A DNA stretch of 64,000 nt. It comes from GCA-2733415 sp964276095. Its GTDB lineage: Bacteria > Bacteroidota > Bacteroidia > Flavobacteriales > Flavobacteriaceae. A model generated the notes under the pieces. That model saw only the letters and a program-made list of their open reading frames with translations, was not told where the DNA came from and searched no databases. Made by a program: the position numbers and the translations under genes. Numbering within the stretch: the stretch's first letter is position 1; every line of letters begins with the position of its first letter. The stretch lies in the NCBI GenBank assembly GCA_964276095.1, contig CAXYDR010000002.1:62001-126000 (forward strand), read 5' to 3'. Shown piece by piece: positions 40,762-48,598 of this stretch.

Positions 40762-42288
40762 ATGAAAAACATTTTTAAACTAAGTTTTATAGCTTTAATA
40801 GTATTCACATTTCAATCATGTGAAGATTATTTAGATGTAAACACGAGTCCTAACCAAGCATTGATATCAGATACATCACCTGATATTGTATTGCCTGCGG
40901 CACAAACATTAACCTATAATCAATTCGCTAACAGAATGAATAGATTAGGAAACTTATTTACCGGTCATTGGGGTGGTAATGTAGTTTCTTTTGGTGATCC
41001 ATTTGGTTCTGAATTCAGATTCAACATGTCAAGTAGTTTTTACAGTGACAATTGGGATGTATTGTATAGAAGAACTTCAAATTACACAAACATTATCAAT
41101 TATACTGATAATAGTAATGATGACTGGTCTAACTACAAGGCAATATCTTATATTTTAAGATCATTTTATCACCAATACTTAACTGATTTATATGGAGACT
41201 CTCCATATACTGAAATGCACTTTAGGAATGAAAACTTAACACCTGCTTATGATAGCGATGTGTTTATTTACAAATCTTTAATTAGTGATATTGACATTGC
41301 TTTAGCATTAATAGCTAATGCACCGTCTGATGCTTTAGATCCAGGATCAAGAGATGGTATTTATAGTGGTGTTATGAGTGACTGGGTAAAGTTTGCTAAC
41401 ACACTAAAATTACGTATGGCTTTAAGAGGTAGATCAAACACTACTGGTGAAGCTGCTTATTTTTCTAACATTATTACTGCTATGGACGTAGCTAACGATC
41501 AATTTATTGATACTAACGCTACAATAAACCCTGGTTATGCTGATGATGCAAATAAGCAAAACCCTTTTTATGCAGCTTACGGATTTGAACCAAACACTTC
41601 TCCACTTGTACCTGCTACATTTAGAGAAAGAATTGTTGCAACTAAGCACATTATTGAGTTTATGGATCACACTAATGTTAACAATACAAACGGTGTAGAT
41701 GACAACAGATTAGAGCGTTTATTTGCTCCTGCATCAGCTGGTGCTGAAACATATTTTGGTATTGAGCAAAATCAATTGTTTGCGGATGTTCCTTCTGGTC
41801 AAAAATTAAGTTTCTTAGGACCTGGATTAATACAATCTTCTACACAAGATGGTCAATTATTCACTTTAGCTGAAAGCAAGTTTTTACAAGCTGAAGCACA
41901 AGAAGCTGGATTATTGTCTGGTACTGCTAAAACATCATTTGAACAAGGTATTACTGCATCATTTAATATGTTAGGAGCTGGATCAGCTGTAGGGTATTTA
42001 GCTGCCATAAATACAGTACCTGGATTAGGATGGGATGCTTCTGGAACTAAATTAGAAGCAATCATGACTCAAAAATGGCTTGCGCTTGGTGGTACTAACG
42101 GTATTGAATTATGGATTGAGCACACAAGAACTGGTTATCCAGCAATTCCATTACCATTTGGAAGTTCTGATGTAGCACATCCTACAAGATTATTATACCC
42201 ACAATCGGAAGTTACCGGTAATGCAGGGAACTCTACTATTCAAAGTAGGTCAGACGCTTTTAACACTGCTCCTTTTTGGGCAAACTAA
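40762..42288 (+). CDS. SusD/RagB-like outer-membrane lipoprotein, SusD-like_2 type (unit 2)
   Basis: A 508-residue lipoprotein with a lipobox (FQSCEDYLD) near residue 20 followed by the subgroup signature DVNTSPNQ. The family features RLGNLFTGHWGG, WDVLYRRTSNYTNII, LTDLYGDSPYTE and DWVKFANTLKLRMALR identify the SusD-like_2 branch, distinct from the classical SusD in unit 1. It is the substrate-binding lid of the second SusC. It ends 11 nt before the next lipoprotein start. Confidence 0.93.
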   Translation: MKNIFKLSFIALIVFTFQSCEDYLDVNTSPNQALISDTSPDIVLPAAQTLTYNQFANRMNRLGNLFTGHWGGNVVSFGDPFGSEFRFNMSSSFYSDNWDVLYRRTSNYTNIINYTDNSNDDWSNYKAISYILRSFYHQYLTDLYGDSPYTEMHFRNENLTPAYDSDVFIYKSLISDIDIALALIANAPSDALDPGSRDGIYSGVMSDWVKFANTLKLRMALRGRSNTTGEAAYFSNIITAMDVANDQFIDTNATINPGYADDANKQNPFYAAYGFEPNTSPLVPATFRERIVATKHIIEFMDHTNVNNTNGVDDNRLERLFAPASAGAETYFGIEQNQLFADVPSGQKLSFLGPGLIQSSTQDGQLFTLAESKFLQAEAQEAGLLSGTAKTSFEQGITASFNMLGAGSAVGYLAAINTVPGLGWDASGTKLEAIMTQKWLALGGTNGIELWIEHTRTGYPAIPLPFGSSDVAHPTRLLYPQSEVTGNAGNSTIQSRSDAFNTAPFWAN

Positions 42289-42299
42289 AAAAAAACATT

Positions 42300-43130
42300 A
42301 TGAAAACAATAAAATTATTATTCGTAGCTATTATAGGTTCTCTTTTAAGTGTATCCTGTTTAGTTGATGATGATGCGCCAAAGCAAGAGTTTGCTACTAC
42401 GCCTCATTCTGTAGGATTTAACAGAAGTGCAATTAATCATGTAATTACACCTGCTCAAACGTCTAACATAGAAGAAAGTGTTCATATTAACCTTATCGGA
42501 GGTATGCACGCTAACAATTCTAATTCAGATATTGTATTGAGCTATCAAGTTGATCCTTCTAGTACAGCTATAGCTGGAACTCATTACAATATTACTAACA
42601 CAGGTAATCAATTTACGATACCTGCTGGAACTAATTTCACTTCAGAAAATTTTAACTATGAAGTAATTCCTTCTGCATTAAATATTGGTGAGAGTTTAGA
42701 CTTAATTATTAATTTAGTTCCTATTTCAGGAAATGTTATTGCTGCTGCTCAATTTGCACCATTAGTAATTAACATGACAAAATGTGACCCTCCATTAGAT
42801 GGTAACTATACTGTACAAAATTTCTCTGATCCAGCAGATCCTACTTATACTGTACCAAACGGTAATGCATCAGTTATGACTGCTACTGGATGTAATACTT
42901 ATAGTATTAATATTCTAGAACCATTTTCAACTGATTACACATGGCAAATTTCGCATGACCCAACAACAAATGCTATTACAATTACAGGTTGGGATTTTCA
43001 AGGAGGTAACCCTTTAACTGGTAGTGGTACATATAACCCTGCAACTAGTACTTTAAGTTTTAACGACTTAAATGTTGCTGGTGTTCCATGGTATGTTGAT
43101 TTCGATTTTGACTTAGTTCTTAATCCATAA
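42300..43130 (+). CDS. SusCD-associated surface lipoprotein, unknown function (unit 2)
   Basis: A 276-residue lipoprotein read from 42300 (MKTIKLLFVAIIGSLL), with lipobox SVSCLV. An upstream in-frame ATG (42276) would overlap the susD 3' end and add eight charged residues before the signal peptide, so I do not use it. The N-terminal DUF1735-like beta domain (SDIVLSYQVDPSSTAIAGTHY, FTIPAGTNFTSENFNYEV) is followed by a C-terminal domain opening at KCDPPLDGNYTVQNFSDPAD and ending DFDFDLVLNP; it shares the GSGTY-P pattern with the lipoprotein at 36648. Probably an accessory binding protein of the second uptake complex. Confidence 0.7.
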   Translation: MKTIKLLFVAIIGSLLSVSCLVDDDAPKQEFATTPHSVGFNRSAINHVITPAQTSNIEESVHINLIGGMHANNSNSDIVLSYQVDPSSTAIAGTHYNITNTGNQFTIPAGTNFTSENFNYEVIPSALNIGESLDLIINLVPISGNVIAAAQFAPLVINMTKCDPPLDGNYTVQNFSDPADPTYTVPNGNASVMTATGCNTYSINILEPFSTDYTWQISHDPTTNAITITGWDFQGGNPLTGSGTYNPATSTLSFNDLNVAGVPWYVDFDFDLVLNP

Positions 43131-43150
43131 TAAAATCTAAAAAAAAAATT

Positions 43151-44116
43151 ATGAAAATAAATAATTTATATAGCAAACTAGCAGTAACGGTTTTTACCGC
43201 TGCTAGTTTATTTACAGTTTCTTGTCAAGAAGACGAGTCATTAATTAGAGCTAACGACAGACCTATCGCTACACTTGCTGCCAACACTATTAGTGCTGAC
43301 GAGGGTAATTGTGCAAAATTCACAATAAACTTAAGTAAAGCTATACAGGATGCTGTAGAGTTCAGAATTGAGGTAATTGGTGGTACTGCTGAAGAAGGTG
43401 TTGATTTTGATATGGATAACTTTGATGGTACTAGTATCTTTGAAGGAGAATTTGGTTATATCGGAACTATTGCCCCTTATCAAACTTCACAAGAATTCTC
43501 TATTAATACAATACTAGATGCTGACGTTGAGGGTATAGAAACAATTGATTTCAAATTGACTTCTATATTAGCTGCTGAAGGTTATATTAACGATTTGGTG
43601 TTTACAGTAAATTTGAGTGACTTTGTTCCTACAACTTTAGATGTATTATTAGACTTTGATGGTTCTATTACTGTTGATGGTAACGCATATGACAAGTGTA
43701 ACTTAGATTTTGACATCTTCATTTCTGATAGTGAAACTTCAAATACAGATATTATTCATAACTGGGATGGACCTTGTAACGAATTATTATCTGCAGGTGG
43801 TGGATCTGAATTATTAGACAATGACACTAATAATTGGGCTGACACTTGTGATGCAACTTACTACGTGTGGATTGACTTATGGGATGCTTCTGGTGCTCCA
43901 GCAGTTACTAATCATGAAGACGTACCAATGGACTTGGTATTTACTATAGTAACAGGAGGTGTAAGTAATGATATTACATTATCTTTACCTAGCCTATATA
44001 GAACTGACGATCAAGATTCTAACAACGGAACAGGTGGTGAAAAACTAGCTGCAAAAATTGTTATACATGGTAATAGTTATATTATTACTGATAATGCTGG
44101 AAATGTTATAAATTAA
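43151..44116 (+). CDS. SusCD-associated surface lipoprotein with Calx-beta-like domain (unit 2)
   Basis: A 321-residue lipoprotein, lipobox TVSCQEDE near residue 25. Residues about 35-150 read like a Calx-beta repeat (ISADEGNCAKFTINLSKAI, GGTAEEGVDFDMDN, GIETIDFKL), a fold seen in adhesive surface proteins. The C-terminal half (about 165-321) is acidic, Asn/Asp-rich, with cysteine-containing segments (DKCNLDFDIF, WDGPCNELL, WADTCDATYYVW), and is not recognised; it differs from the C-terminal domain of its neighbour. Last gene of unit 2, closed by a strong terminator. Function unknown. Confidence 0.7.
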   Translation: MKINNLYSKLAVTVFTAASLFTVSCQEDESLIRANDRPIATLAANTISADEGNCAKFTINLSKAIQDAVEFRIEVIGGTAEEGVDFDMDNFDGTSIFEGEFGYIGTIAPYQTSQEFSINTILDADVEGIETIDFKLTSILAAEGYINDLVFTVNLSDFVPTTLDVLLDFDGSITVDGNAYDKCNLDFDIFISDSETSNTDIIHNWDGPCNELLSAGGGSELLDNDTNNWADTCDATYYVWIDLWDASGAPAVTNHEDVPMDLVFTIVTGGVSNDITLSLPSLYRTDDQDSNNGTGGEKLAAKIVIHGNSYIITDNAGNVIN

Positions 44117-44137
44117 TAAAATTTATAACAACGTTTT

Positions 44138-44167
44138 AAAAACCACCTCTAACGAGGTGGTTTTTTT
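44138..44167 (+). terminator. Terminator of SusCD unit 2
   Basis: AAAAACCACCTC (44138-44149) pairs perfectly with GAGGTGGTTTTT (44154-44165) around a TAAC loop, ending in T7. A textbook intrinsic terminator. Confidence 0.92.
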
Positions 44168-44182
44168 ATGCTTATAAATCAC

Positions 44183-44190
44183 TACATTTG
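44183..44190 (+). promoter_or_regulatory. -7 box of rlmB
   Basis: TACATTTG, an exact TAnnTTTG match, 20-27 nt upstream of the chosen start at 44210. The -33 position falls in the T-run of the preceding terminator. It supports the 44210 start, because an mRNA from here could not include the ATG at 44168. Confidence 0.55.
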
Positions 44191-44209
44191 CACTCATAAT
44201 TTTTATAAC

Positions 44210-44941
44210 ATGAAAACAAACGAAATTTTCGGATCGAGAGCTATTATTGAAGCTATCAATGCTGATACACAAATAGAAAAAGTATATATACTTAAAGAGG
44301 CTGAAAATGAATTATCAAAAGAGCTTTTTTCTTTAATTAAATCAAATAAAATAGCTCATCAGTTTGTGCCTATTCAAAAATTTAGGAAATTTGAAGATAA
44401 GAATCATCAAGGAGTATTTGCTAAAATTGCTTTAGTTAGAACAATTACAATTGAAGAATTAACTGAACAATTAGATTTAGAAGAAAATCCTACTGTTCTT
44501 TTACTTGACCAAGTTACGGATGTTCGTAATTTTGGAGCAATCGCTCGTACTGCATCATGTACAGGAGTTAAAGGAATAGTAATTTTAGATAAAGGTAGTG
44601 CCCCTATAAGTGCCGATGCTATAAAAACTTCTGCAGGAGCTTTATTTCAAATACCTGTTTGTAAGGTAAATCATTTAAAAGATGCGATTTACTATTTACA
44701 AGGATCAGGGTTTCAAATAGTAGCTGCTACTGAAAAAACAGATGATTTAATTTATGATGTAGATTTAAAAAAACCTACTGCAATAATTATGGGTTCTGAA
44801 GAAAGAGGAATTAACCCCTCAACATTAAAAATATGTGACCACAAAGCGAAACTACCAATGGAAGGCGAAATAGCCTCATTAAATGTTTCCGTAGCTTGTG
44901 GTGCTTTTCTATACGAGTCTATGAGACAGAAGTTAAGTTAA
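44210..44941 (+). CDS. rlmB: 23S rRNA (guanosine-2'-O)-methyltransferase RlmB/TrmH family
   Basis: Methylates the ribose of a guanosine in 23S rRNA (G2251 in E. coli) using S-adenosylmethionine. 243 residues from 44210 (MKTNEIFGSRAIIEA). An L7Ae-like N-terminal substrate-binding domain is followed by the SpoU knot domain with motif 1 LLLDQVTDVRNFGAIARTA, motif 2 IIMGSEERGI and motif 3 LPMEGEIASLNVSVACGAFLYE split at normal spacing. The longer reading from 44168 adds 14 residues that do not resemble the family and begins inside the terminator. TrmH and RlmB are hard to tell apart, but the N-terminal domain favours RlmB. Confidence 0.9.
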   Translation: MKTNEIFGSRAIIEAINADTQIEKVYILKEAENELSKELFSLIKSNKIAHQFVPIQKFRKFEDKNHQGVFAKIALVRTITIEELTEQLDLEENPTVLLLDQVTDVRNFGAIARTASCTGVKGIVILDKGSAPISADAIKTSAGALFQIPVCKVNHLKDAIYYLQGSGFQIVAATEKTDDLIYDVDLKKPTAIIMGSEERGINPSTLKICDHKAKLPMEGEIASLNVSVACGAFLYESMRQKLS

Positions 44942-44953
44942 TTAGCTTATACC

Positions 44954-44999
44954 ATAAAACGACAAAAGCTATTCAATTGAATAGCTTTTGTCGTTTTAT
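44954..44999. terminator. Bidirectional terminator between rlmB and rhomboid gene
   Basis: A perfect 46-nt palindrome: 23 bp with no unpaired centre (44954-44976 with 44977-44999), practical loop CAATTG. It lies 12 nt past rlmB and 10 nt past the rhomboid stop on the other strand and can serve both. Confidence 0.85.
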
Positions 45000-45009
45000 A
45001 AAAACACTA

Positions 45010-45663
45010 CTATTCTTCCTCTTCAATTATTAAATTTCCGTTTTCATCCAAAAAAGGAAGATTAGCAACAAACTTCCCCCTATTATCAAAGTGTTCTAAA
45101 AATAAGTTCTGCTGTATCGTCAAAGGTATAGGCACTTCTTTTTCTACTTCATTTTTAAAGAAAAAACTTAGGAGTATTCCTGCTATCAAACCAGATAAAT
45201 GACCTTCCCAAGATATAGATTTGTCAATAGGAAACACATACCATATCATACTTCCGTAAAGAAAGATTACAGCAAATGAAATAGCGATGAGATTGTATTG
45301 TTTGGAGAAAAAACTTTTAGAAATAATAAAACTAGCCAATACATATATTACACCGCTCATCCCTAAATGATATGCTGGTCTAGCAATTATCCAGGTAAGA
45401 AATCCTGATATTAACATACCAAAAAAGAAAACTTTTAGATAACTTTTCGAATAAAAATACCTAACCATCAACATTAAAACAAAAAAGGACAATGTATTAT
45501 TCGTTATATGTGAAAGATCCGAATGTAGAAAAGGTGAAGCTAATATACCTAAAAGGGAATCTAATTTTCGAGGATAAATACTAAAGTGATTAAAATTAAA
45601 TCCGTATTTAATTTCATACAAAAAAACGATCCACATTATTAATATAATTAACAATGGGAACAC
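45010..45663 (-). CDS. Rhomboid-family intramembrane serine protease
   Basis: A 217-residue multi-span membrane protein. The rhomboid catalytic dyad is visible: Ser103 in GMSGVIY and His155 in EGHLSGLIAG. The oxyanion/TM2 motif HSDLSHITNN gives His47, His52 and Asn56. About six membrane segments are present, plus an acidic C-terminal cytoplasmic or periplasmic tail ending LIIEEEE. It cleaves membrane-protein substrates within the bilayer; its natural targets are unknown. Single gene, convergent with rlmB and divergent from rarA (113 nt). Confidence 0.9.
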   Translation of the reverse strand: MFPLLIILIMWIVFLYEIKYGFNFNHFSIYPRKLDSLLGILASPFLHSDLSHITNNTLSFFVLMLMVRYFYSKSYLKVFFFGMLISGFLTWIIARPAYHLGMSGVIYVLASFIISKSFFSKQYNLIAISFAVIFLYGSMIWYVFPIDKSISWEGHLSGLIAGILLSFFFKNEVEKEVPIPLTIQQNLFLEHFDNRGKFVANLPFLDENGNLIIEEEE

Positions 45664-45776
45664 TAGAATATCGAATATTTGTTTTGCTATCTTGATACTA
45701 TTAAAATTACAAAAAGTTTACCACATTTGATAATCGGTAAAATTGTCAATAGCATACAATTTAGTACTTTTACTTC

Positions 45777-47054
45777 ATGAATAAACCATTAGCGGAACGA
45801 TTAAGGCCAAAAACCTTAAAAGACTATATCAGTCAAGAACATTTAGTTGGAAAAAACGGATCGTTAACCCACCAAATTAACCAAGGTATTATTCCTTCAT
45901 TGATTCTTTGGGGACCTCCTGGGACCGGAAAAACTACCTTAGCAAATATTATTGCAACGGAATCTAAAAGGCCTTTTTATAGCCTTAGTGCAATTAATTC
46001 TGGAGTAAAGGACATCAGGGAGGTTATTGAATCTGCAAAAAAAAACAGTGGATTGTTTACCACTAAAAACCCTATTTTATTCATTGATGAAATACATCGG
46101 TTTAGTAAATCACAACAGGATTCACTCTTAGGAGCTGTTGAAAAAGGGATAATCACCTTAATTGGTGCTACTACCGAAAACCCAAGCTTTGAAGTAATCC
46201 CAGCATTATTGTCAAGGTGTCAGGTTTATATTTTAAATCATTTTTCAAAAGATGATTTACTTGCCCTATTAAACAAAGCAATATTAGAAGATAAAGTATT
46301 AGCTACAAAAGACATCAAAATAAAAGAATCAGAGACACTTTTACGTATTTCCGGAGGTGATGGACGAAAACTTTTAAACACCTTTGAATTAATAGTTAAT
46401 AACACCGACAGTAACACTATTGAAATCACAAATGAATTGGTTCTAAAGTCAGTTCAGAAAAACACGATACAATACGACAAAACTGGGGAACAACACTATG
46501 ATATTGTTTCAGCGTTTATAAAATCTATACGCGGTAGTGACCCTAATGCTGCCGTATACTGGTTAGCAAGAATGATTGAGGGTGGTGAAGATGTAAAATT
46601 TATTGCTAGGCGATTGATTATTTTAGCAAGTGAGGATATTGGTAACGCGAACCCTACTGCTTTAATAATGGCTAATAATACTTTTCAGGCAGTAACCATA
46701 ATCGGGTTTCCTGAATCTAGACTGATCTTAAGTCAGTGTGTAATTTACTTGGCTACATCTGCTAAAAGTAACGCTTCTTACATGGCAATTAATGCCGCTC
46801 AACAAGCTGTTAAGCAATCGGGTAATTTAAGTATTCCTTTATCGTTACGTAATGCACCTACCAAATTAATGAAAGAGCTAGGTTACGGAGATGAATATAA
46901 ATACTCGCACAGTTATGCTAATAATTTTGCTGCACAAGAATTCATGCCCAAAGAAATGAGTGGAACAAAATTTTATGAACCTGGGAATAATTCTAGAGAA
47001 AATTTACAGCGTGATTTTCTCAAAAACAGATGGAAAGATAAATACGGGTATTAG
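45777..47054 (+). CDS. rarA: Replication-associated recombination protein A (RarA/MgsA AAA+ ATPase)
   Basis: A clamp-loader-like ATPase acting at stalled replication forks. 425 residues: LAERLRPKTLKDYISQEHL, Walker A WGPPGTGKTT (45-54), Walker B ILFIDEIHRFSK (near 98-109), sensor 1 LIGATTENPSFEV and the arginine-finger LLSRCQVY. The C-terminal domains carry DKTGEQHYDIVSAFIKSIRGSDPNAAVYWLARMIEGG, split at normal spacing, and end KNRWKDKYGY. Normal length. It converges on the next gene with only 3 nt between stop codons and no visible terminator. Confidence 0.96.
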   Translation: MNKPLAERLRPKTLKDYISQEHLVGKNGSLTHQINQGIIPSLILWGPPGTGKTTLANIIATESKRPFYSLSAINSGVKDIREVIESAKKNSGLFTTKNPILFIDEIHRFSKSQQDSLLGAVEKGIITLIGATTENPSFEVIPALLSRCQVYILNHFSKDDLLALLNKAILEDKVLATKDIKIKESETLLRISGGDGRKLLNTFELIVNNTDSNTIEITNELVLKSVQKNTIQYDKTGEQHYDIVSAFIKSIRGSDPNAAVYWLARMIEGGEDVKFIARRLIILASEDIGNANPTALIMANNTFQAVTIIGFPESRLILSQCVIYLATSAKSNASYMAINAAQQAVKQSGNLSIPLSLRNAPTKLMKELGYGDEYKYSHSYANNFAAQEFMPKEMSGTKFYEPGNNSRENLQRDFLKNRWKDKYGY

Positions 47055-47057
47055 AAT

Positions 47058-47840
47058 TTAATCTATTCTCGGTAAACTTATCATCTCAACTGAGTTATTT
47101 GAAGACATAAATTCCATAATCATATTTTCATTTTCTCCATAATAACAAAAACCGATTTTATCGTTTAACTTAATATGAAAAATTCCTTTTTTAATTCCTG
47201 ATGCAATCATATTTCCTACAATTTCATTTGAATTTAATTTTTGTATTTCGAAAAGCATAAAACTTTTTTTGATTAGTTTATACTTCTGATTTTTATAAAT
47301 AAAATTACCGGTATTCAATTTGTCCTCTGGAGTATTTGAATCAGCAATTTGTTTTACATGCTCATTTTCCTCGATTTTTTCTTTTTCTGAAACAACCACA
47401 TCTTCGTTCACAGGTGAATAATCTAGTTTGTAATCTCCAAATGATTTTAATGATTTTCTAATAGCCTCATTATATGATACTTTAGTGTTTTTAGAAGTAC
47501 TTGTTCCAGACTGTGTTTTAAACAATGATTCCTTATTACAATTAAGCAATTCTATACTCGTAACTGTTTTAAACATGTTATTTTTAACATGCAATACTGG
47601 ATAAGTAATCAAACAGGTATTAACACGTAATATCTCCGGTAAAACGTCTGTATCTAGATAAGTTTCAAATCCAAGTTTTTGGAATTTATACTTTAATAAC
47701 AAATTAATACCATATTCGTTTGCTTCTTTTTGGAAGTCAAACTTCGAAGGAATTACCACATATCTATATGCATTTAACTCTTTTTGTGCAAAAGCTGTAA
47801 CCCCTATAAACAAGACAAATAATAAAAAATGTTTTTTCAT
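47058..47840 (-). CDS. Secreted protein of unknown function
   Basis: A 260-residue protein with a clear signal peptide (about 1-18, ending TAFAQ). I do not recognise the family. The first 115 residues look like an alpha/beta domain (YRYVVIPSKFDFQKEANEYG, LLKYKFQKLGFETYLD), resembling small outer-membrane or periplasmic assembly-type domains common in Flavobacteriia. A charged linker (about 128-165, KEKIEENEHVKQ) and a beta-rich C-terminus with a repeated Phe/Tyr pattern follow. 49 nt after it lies the HAD phosphatase, in the same direction (this gene comes second), so they may share a transcript. Confidence 0.6.
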   Translation of the reverse strand: MKKHFLLFVLFIGVTAFAQKELNAYRYVVIPSKFDFQKEANEYGINLLLKYKFQKLGFETYLDTDVLPEILRVNTCLITYPVLHVKNNMFKTVTSIELLNCNKESLFKTQSGTSTSKNTKVSYNEAIRKSLKSFGDYKLDYSPVNEDVVVSEKEKIEENEHVKQIADSNTPEDKLNTGNFIYKNQKYKLIKKSFMLFEIQKLNSNEIVGNMIASGIKKGIFHIKLNDKIGFCYYGENENMIMEFMSSNNSVEMISLPRID

Positions 47841-47889
47841 AATAATAATTTTGGTAATATTTAATCAGTTTTAAAACAACCGCTTTAAG

Positions 47890-48573
47890 TTATAAAATGC
47901 GCATTAACTCTTCTAAATGATTTACATACTTAATATGACTTGGCAAGTTTTCATTATGATAATTGTAGCATATTGCATCAATTCCAAAGTCCAATGCACC
48001 AAAAACATCCGCTTCCAAACTATCACCTATCATTAAAGAAGTAGCTTTTGAAACATTTGCCAAACTAAGGGCCTTCTCGAAAATAATGGGGTTCGGTTTT
48101 TTTACCCCTGCCATTTCTGAGTTTACAATTACATCAAAATACGAAGCCAAATTTGTATTATTTAGCTTCCCTTCTTGAACCTCAGCAAATCCGTTAGTAA
48201 TGATATGTAGTGTATATTTAGGTTTCAAATACTCTAACAATTTAATTGTACCATCTAACAAATGTGTTTGCTTTGATAAATGGTATACGTACTGATCAGC
48301 TATTATGAACAATAATTCATCAGAAATAACCACACTAATTTCAGTAAACGTGTCCCTTAATCGTTTATATCGTAAGGTTTCCTTATCAATTTTTTCTTCT
48401 CTAAAAAGCTTCCATAGATTTTTATTTATATTGGCGTAGGCTCCTAAAAACTGAGTTAATGATACCTCAATTTTCAACTCATCAAAGATTATTTTGTAGG
48501 TGATTTCTGAGTTTTTATCAAAATCCCAAAGTGTATGATCTAAATCGAAAAATATATCTGTGATGTGTTTCAT
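47890..48573 (-). CDS. yjjG: HAD-superfamily phosphatase, YjjG-type pyrimidine nucleotidase
   Basis: A 227-residue haloacid-dehalogenase hydrolase. Motif I FFDLDHTLWDFDKNS (catalytic Asp pair at about 9-11), motif II HIITNGF, motif III Lys in GVKKPNPIIFEKAL and motif IV GDSLEADVFGA. The early DHTLWDF and NGF elements are those of the YjjG family, which cleaves phosphate from non-canonical pyrimidine nucleotides; a general HAD role is possible. 25 nt after the deacetylase-like gene on the same strand. Confidence 0.85.
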   Translation of the reverse strand: MKHITDIFFDLDHTLWDFDKNSEITYKIIFDELKIEVSLTQFLGAYANINKNLWKLFREEKIDKETLRYKRLRDTFTEISVVISDELLFIIADQYVYHLSKQTHLLDGTIKLLEYLKPKYTLHIITNGFAEVQEGKLNNTNLASYFDVIVNSEMAGVKKPNPIIFEKALSLANVSKATSLMIGDSLEADVFGALDFGIDAICYNYHNENLPSHIKYVNHLEELMRIL

Positions 48574-48598
48574 TTAATAGTTATACTAGTTTTATAAA

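Noticed and set aside
42276..42299. Upstream start of the unit 2 lipoprotein, overlapping susD
   Set aside because: Adds charged residues before a good lipoprotein signal peptide; 42300 fits family pattern and spacing.
31320..44116. The two SusCD units as a transposed duplication or mobile element
   Set aside because: No inverted repeats, transposase or target duplication at the ends; divergence after the shared module is too great for a recent copy.
44168..44209. Upstream start of rlmB
   Set aside because: Lies at the terminator and before the -7 box; added residues are not RlmB-like.
45743..45772. TTG-N19-TACTTTTA before rarA
   Set aside because: Spacing fits a promoter but the last base of the -7 box is wrong and the start would be nearly leaderless; kept only as a possibility.
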